A DNA stretch of 9,188 bases from contig JAGRHE010000108.1 of the NCBI GenBank assembly GCA_020445165.1, positions 1-9,188 of the forward strand, in the 5' to 3' direction. Under the pieces are notes generated by a model. That model was not told the origin of the DNA and did not search any database. It worked only from the letters and a program-made list of their open reading frames with translations. The translations under genes were made by a program, and so were the position numbers. The DNA comes from Gammaproteobacteria bacterium (GTDB lineage Bacteria; Pseudomonadota; Gammaproteobacteria; Chromatiales; Sedimenticolaceae). Numbering within the stretch: the stretch's first letter is position 1; each line of letters opens with the position of its first letter. This document shows, in pieces, positions 6,388 through 9,188 of the stretch.

Positions 6388-7605
6388 ATGTCAGATTCCG
6401 AGTCCCCCGCCGCCTGGCGCCGTTGGTCAGCCAACCTGGCACTGACATTGTTCGTGCTGTCGCTCATGTTCGGCCTGGCCGAGCTTGCCCTGCGCCTGGC
6501 GGGCGTTTCGTATCCCAACTTCTACGCCCCCGATCCGCATACCGGCATGGCGCTGCGACCGAATGCCAGCGGCTATTTCGGCCTCGAAGGCGGATCCCAT
6601 GTCGAAATCAACGCCGATGGATTGCGAGATGTTGCGCATGCGAAGGAAAAGCCCCCCGGCACCCTACGTATCGCGGTACTCGGCGACTCTTACGCCGAGG
6701 CGATGCAGGTCGACCGCGTGCAGACCTTCTGGTCGGTGATGAACGAAAGCCTGCGCGACTGTGCCGCTCTCGGTCAGCGCCGCGTCGAGGTGATCAACTT
6801 CGGCGTGTCCGGCTATGGCACGGCACAGGCGCTGCAGACCTATCGCTACAAGGTTAGGGACTACGATCCCGACATCGTGCTCCTGGCGTTTCTGACCGGC
6901 AATGACATCCGCAACAATCTGCGGGAACTGGAACTCGATCCCCTGCGACCCTATTTCGTGCTGCGCGATGGCCAACTCCTACTCGACGACGCCTTTCTCG
7001 ACGAGCCCGCCTATCGCATGCGCCAGTCCGGCGCTGCGCAGCTGCTTTACGCCGTGATCAATCATTCGCGTGTGCTGCAGCTGATCAACCGGGTGCGCCA
7101 GATCCTCAAGGCACGCGACGTTGCATCGGCGCAGGCTGAGTTGGCAGGCGCTGCCACGCAGGGTGGCGAGGCGGGGCTGGATGCGCAGGTGTACCACGCC
7201 CCGATCGAACCGCTGTGGCAGCAGGCGTGGGCGGTGACCGCGGCGCTGCTACGTACTTTGGCCGACGAAGTCGCCAGCGACGGGCGACGCCTTGTCGTCG
7301 CGACCTTGAGCAACGGCATCCAGGTCCATCCCGATCCGGCGCAGCGTGCCGCTTTCATGCAGGCACAGGGCCTGGACACGCTGTTCTATCCGGACGACCG
7401 GGTCGCCGGTATCGGCCGCGATTACGGCTTCGAGGTGCTGACGCTGGCGCCTGGACTACAACAGTTTGCCCAACAAGAAGGCAACTACCTGCATGGCTTC
7501 GACAACACGCCGATCGGGCAGGGGCATTGGAATGCGCTCGGCCATCGCGCCGCCGGTGAGCGCCTGGCGTCGTTCATCTGCGCGCGCTTGAAGGACGGCG
7601 ACTGA
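6388..7605 (+). CDS. Membrane-anchored SGNH/GDSL hydrolase-like protein
   Basis: 405 residues from ATG 6388. An N-terminal hydrophobic helix (about 16-37) after basic Arg11-Arg12 is an uncleaved signal anchor, so the catalytic part is probably periplasmic. Block I is RIAVLGDSYAEAMQV (94-108) with Ser101 as nucleophile. Block II is NFGVSGYGTAQ (137-147), and block III is LTGNDIRNN (169-177) with Asn172. Block V reads GQGHWNALGHRAAG (377-390), so His380 is present but the acidic residue normally two before it (DxHxN) is Gln378. Relatives in polysaccharide loci add or remove O-acyl groups. An ATG at 6340 or a TTG at 6265 would lengthen the protein by 16 or 41 residues, but 6388 places the helix normally and a GAGG lies 13 nt upstream. 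The stop overlaps the next gene's start. Confidence 0.82.
   Translation: MSDSESPAAWRRWSANLALTLFVLSLMFGLAELALRLAGVSYPNFYAPDPHTGMALRPNASGYFGLEGGSHVEINADGLRDVAHAKEKPPGTLRIAVLGDSYAEAMQVDRVQTFWSVMNESLRDCAALGQRRVEVINFGVSGYGTAQALQTYRYKVRDYDPDIVLLAFLTGNDIRNNLRELELDPLRPYFVLRDGQLLLDDAFLDEPAYRMRQSGAAQLLYAVINHSRVLQLINRVRQILKARDVASAQAELAGAATQGGEAGLDAQVYHAPIEPLWQQAWAVTAALLRTLADEVASDGRRLVVATLSNGIQVHPDPAQRAAFMQAQGLDTLFYPDDRVAGIGRDYGFEVLTLAPGLQQFAQQEGNYLHGFDNTPIGQGHWNALGHRAAGERLASFICARLKDGD
7591..7595 (+). promoter_or_regulatory. asnB: Ribosome binding site of the asparagine synthase gene
   Basis: AAGGA lies 9 nt before ATG 7605, inside the last codons of the SGNH gene. It supports the Cys2-bearing start and, with the TGATG overlap, coupled translation. 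Confidence 0.6.
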
Positions 7606-9188
7606 TGTGCGGTCTGGCAGGTCTGCTGTCACCGGTCCGCGCGACCGACTGGACGCCGGTGCTGACAGCCATGGCGGCGACGCTGGTCCACCGTGGACCG
7701 GACGACCAGGGCCTGTGGTTCGATGCCGATGCCGGCATTGGACTTGCCCACCGGCGCCTGTCTATCCAGGACCTGTCACCGGAAGGCCACCAGCCGATGG
7801 TGTCGGCGTCCGGCCGTTATGTGATCGCGTTCAATGGTGAGGTGTACAACTTCGCCATGCTACGCGACCGCCTCAGCGACCCGCCCGTGTGGCACGGCCA
7901 TTCCGATACCGAGGTGATGCTGGCAGCGATCGAGGAATGGGGGCTGCGCGACGCCGTGGACCAGTTCGTCGGCATGTTTGCATTCGCGCTGTGGGACCGT
8001 GCCGAACGGCGCCTCTGGCTGGTGCGCGATCGCCTTGGGGTGAAGCCGCTCTACTACGCACGCGTTGCCGGTGGTATCTGTTTTGGCTCAGAGCTCAAGG
8101 CGCTGCGCGTCTGCCCGGGATTCGATGCCGTCGTCGATCGCAACGTGCTGACCCTGCTGCTACGCCACAACTATGTGCCTGATCCCTACTGCATCTATCG
8201 GGACGCGTGGAAGCTGGAGCCGGGTTGCATGCTCGAGGTGCCCTTGAATGGGGCCGGTGATCCGGGAGCGTGGCGCCTGCACCGCTATTGGTCTGCCGCG
8301 GATGCCGCAGGCGCAGGGCAGGCAGCACGTTTCGACGGTTCCGACGACGAAGCCCTGGACCAGGTCGATGCACTGGCCCGTGACGCCGTGCGCCTGCGTA
8401 TGGTCGCCGACGTGCCGCTCGGGGCTTTCCTGTCGGGTGGTATCGACTCCTCGCTGGTCGTTGCCTGGATGCAGGCACAGAGCGAACGCTCGGTCAGTAC
8501 CTTCTCGATCGGGTTCGACGAGGCCGGCTACAACGAGGCGGTCCATGCCAAGGCCGTCGCTGCACACCTGGGAACCCGACACACCGAGTTGTACGTGAAG
8601 CCGCGCGATGCACTGGACGTGATTCCATTGCTGCCGACGCTGTACGACGAGCCATTCGCCGATTCATCACAGATCCCGACCTTTCTGGTATCGCAACTTG
8701 CGCGCCAGCATGTGACGGTCGCCTTGTCGGGTGACGGTGGCGATGAACTGTTCGCGGGCTACAACCGCTATTTCTGGGGCCGCAACATCTGGTCGCGCAT
8801 CGGTCGGCTGCCGATGCCCTTGCGCCGCATGGCGGCCAGCATGTTGCGTGCCCTGTCACCGACCCAATGGGACCGGGTCTTCGCTGTCCTGCAGCCGGTT
8901 ATGCCGCAGGCCATGCGCCAGCGGCTGCCCGGCGACAAGCTGCACAAGCTGGCTGACGTGCTGCCCTCGGCATCGCCCGACCTGATGTACCGCAGCCTGG
9001 TCTCGCTATGGAAACAGCCGGCAGACATCGTGCCCGGCAGTGTCGAACCGCTCACCATTCTCAATGACCCGCAACGCTGGGCACCACTGGATGATTTCAC
9101 CGAGCGCATGATGTATCTCGACCAGGTGACCTACCTGCCGGGAGATATCCTGACCAAGGTCGACCGTGCCAGCATGGGCGTCAGCCTC
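7605..9188 (+). CDS. asnB: Asparagine synthase (glutamine-hydrolysing) family protein, cut by the right edge
   Basis: 528 codons to the edge; the family is usually 590-660 residues, so the C-terminal fifth is missing. The N-terminal glutaminase domain starts with Cys2 (MCGLAG), the nucleophile after Met removal. It also shows HRGPDDQG (30-37 region), HRRLSI (49-54), FNGEVYNF (76-83) and GHSDTE (98-103), the glutamine-binding residues. The synthetase domain has the ATP PP-loop SGGIDSS (277-283), SIGFDEAGYNEA (around 300) and SGDGGDELFAGYNRY (375-389). Near the edge is GDILTKVDRASMG. Both active sites look intact. Its ATG shares one base with the SGNH stop, and AAGGA lies 9 nt upstream. Housekeeping asparagine synthesis is possible, but glycan-locus members often amidate sugar acids; that assignment here is inference from context. 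Confidence 0.92.
   Translation, partial: MCGLAGLLSPVRATDWTPVLTAMAATLVHRGPDDQGLWFDADAGIGLAHRRLSIQDLSPEGHQPMVSASGRYVIAFNGEVYNFAMLRDRLSDPPVWHGHSDTEVMLAAIEEWGLRDAVDQFVGMFAFALWDRAERRLWLVRDRLGVKPLYYARVAGGICFGSELKALRVCPGFDAVVDRNVLTLLLRHNYVPDPYCIYRDAWKLEPGCMLEVPLNGAGDPGAWRLHRYWSAADAAGAGQAARFDGSDDEALDQVDALARDAVRLRMVADVPLGAFLSGGIDSSLVVAWMQAQSERSVSTFSIGFDEAGYNEAVHAKAVAAHLGTRHTELYVKPRDALDVIPLLPTLYDEPFADSSQIPTFLVSQLARQHVTVALSGDGGDELFAGYNRYFWGRNIWSRIGRLPMPLRRMAASMLRALSPTQWDRVFAVLQPVMPQAMRQRLPGDKLHKLADVLPSASPDLMYRSLVSLWKQPADIVPGSVEPLTILNDPQRWAPLDDFTERMMYLDQVTYLPGDILTKVDRASMGVSL

Noticed and set aside
1..9188. Mobile element, phage, defence island, CRISPR array or RNA gene
   Set aside because: No transposase, integrase, terminal or direct repeats, spaced repeats or tRNA-like folds were seen; every large frame fits glycan biosynthesis.

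Overview
The window is a stretch of a surface-glycan (O-antigen, capsule/exopolysaccharide or general glycosylation) biosynthesis locus. It comes from a GC-rich bacterium, most likely a proteobacterium: codons end mostly in G or C, genes are tightly packed, and a Wzx-type flippase sits beside a PglC/PglD/PglE/PglF-like set. The exact taxon cannot be read from the sequence. There are nine protein genes, two of them cut by the window edges. I see no tRNA, rRNA, CRISPR array, insertion sequence or phage gene, and no gene-free stretch over 300 bases.

Seven genes lie on the minus strand, read from about 6.2 kb down to 1: TylF-type methyltransferase, Wzx-like flippase, class I methyltransferase with a cysteine/histidine insert, PglC-like phosphoglycosyl transferase, PglD-like acetyltransferase, DegT/DnrJ/EryC1/StrS aminotransferase, and the N-terminal part of a PglF/WbpM/CapD-type nucleotide-sugar 4,6-dehydratase. 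Gaps are 9-13 nt, or an ATGA overlap, except for 91 nt before the PglC-like gene. The last four together encode what a UDP-N,N'-diacetylbacillosamine-type pathway needs: 4,6-dehydration of UDP-GlcNAc, C4 transamination, N-acetylation, and transfer of the sugar phosphate to undecaprenyl phosphate. The expected inference is that this locus makes and loads its own initiating di-N-acetylated sugar, later sugars are added and methylated, and Wzx flips the finished unit.

Two genes lie on the plus strand and diverge from the others at about 6.2-6.4 kb: a membrane-anchored SGNH/GDSL-type protein and a glutamine-dependent asparagine synthase homologue that runs off the right edge. Their stop and start codons share one base (TGATG). 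In glycan loci such genes often acylate or deacylate the sugar, or amidate a sugar acid, but the substrates here are unknown.

The dehydratase starts at a GTG and is cut by the left edge; it was found by reading the minus strand directly. I found no convincing evidence of an undescribed system. The more unusual points are the missing block V acidic residue in the SGNH protein, the possible glycan-amidating role of the asparagine synthase homologue, and the CxxC/His insert of the central methyltransferase.
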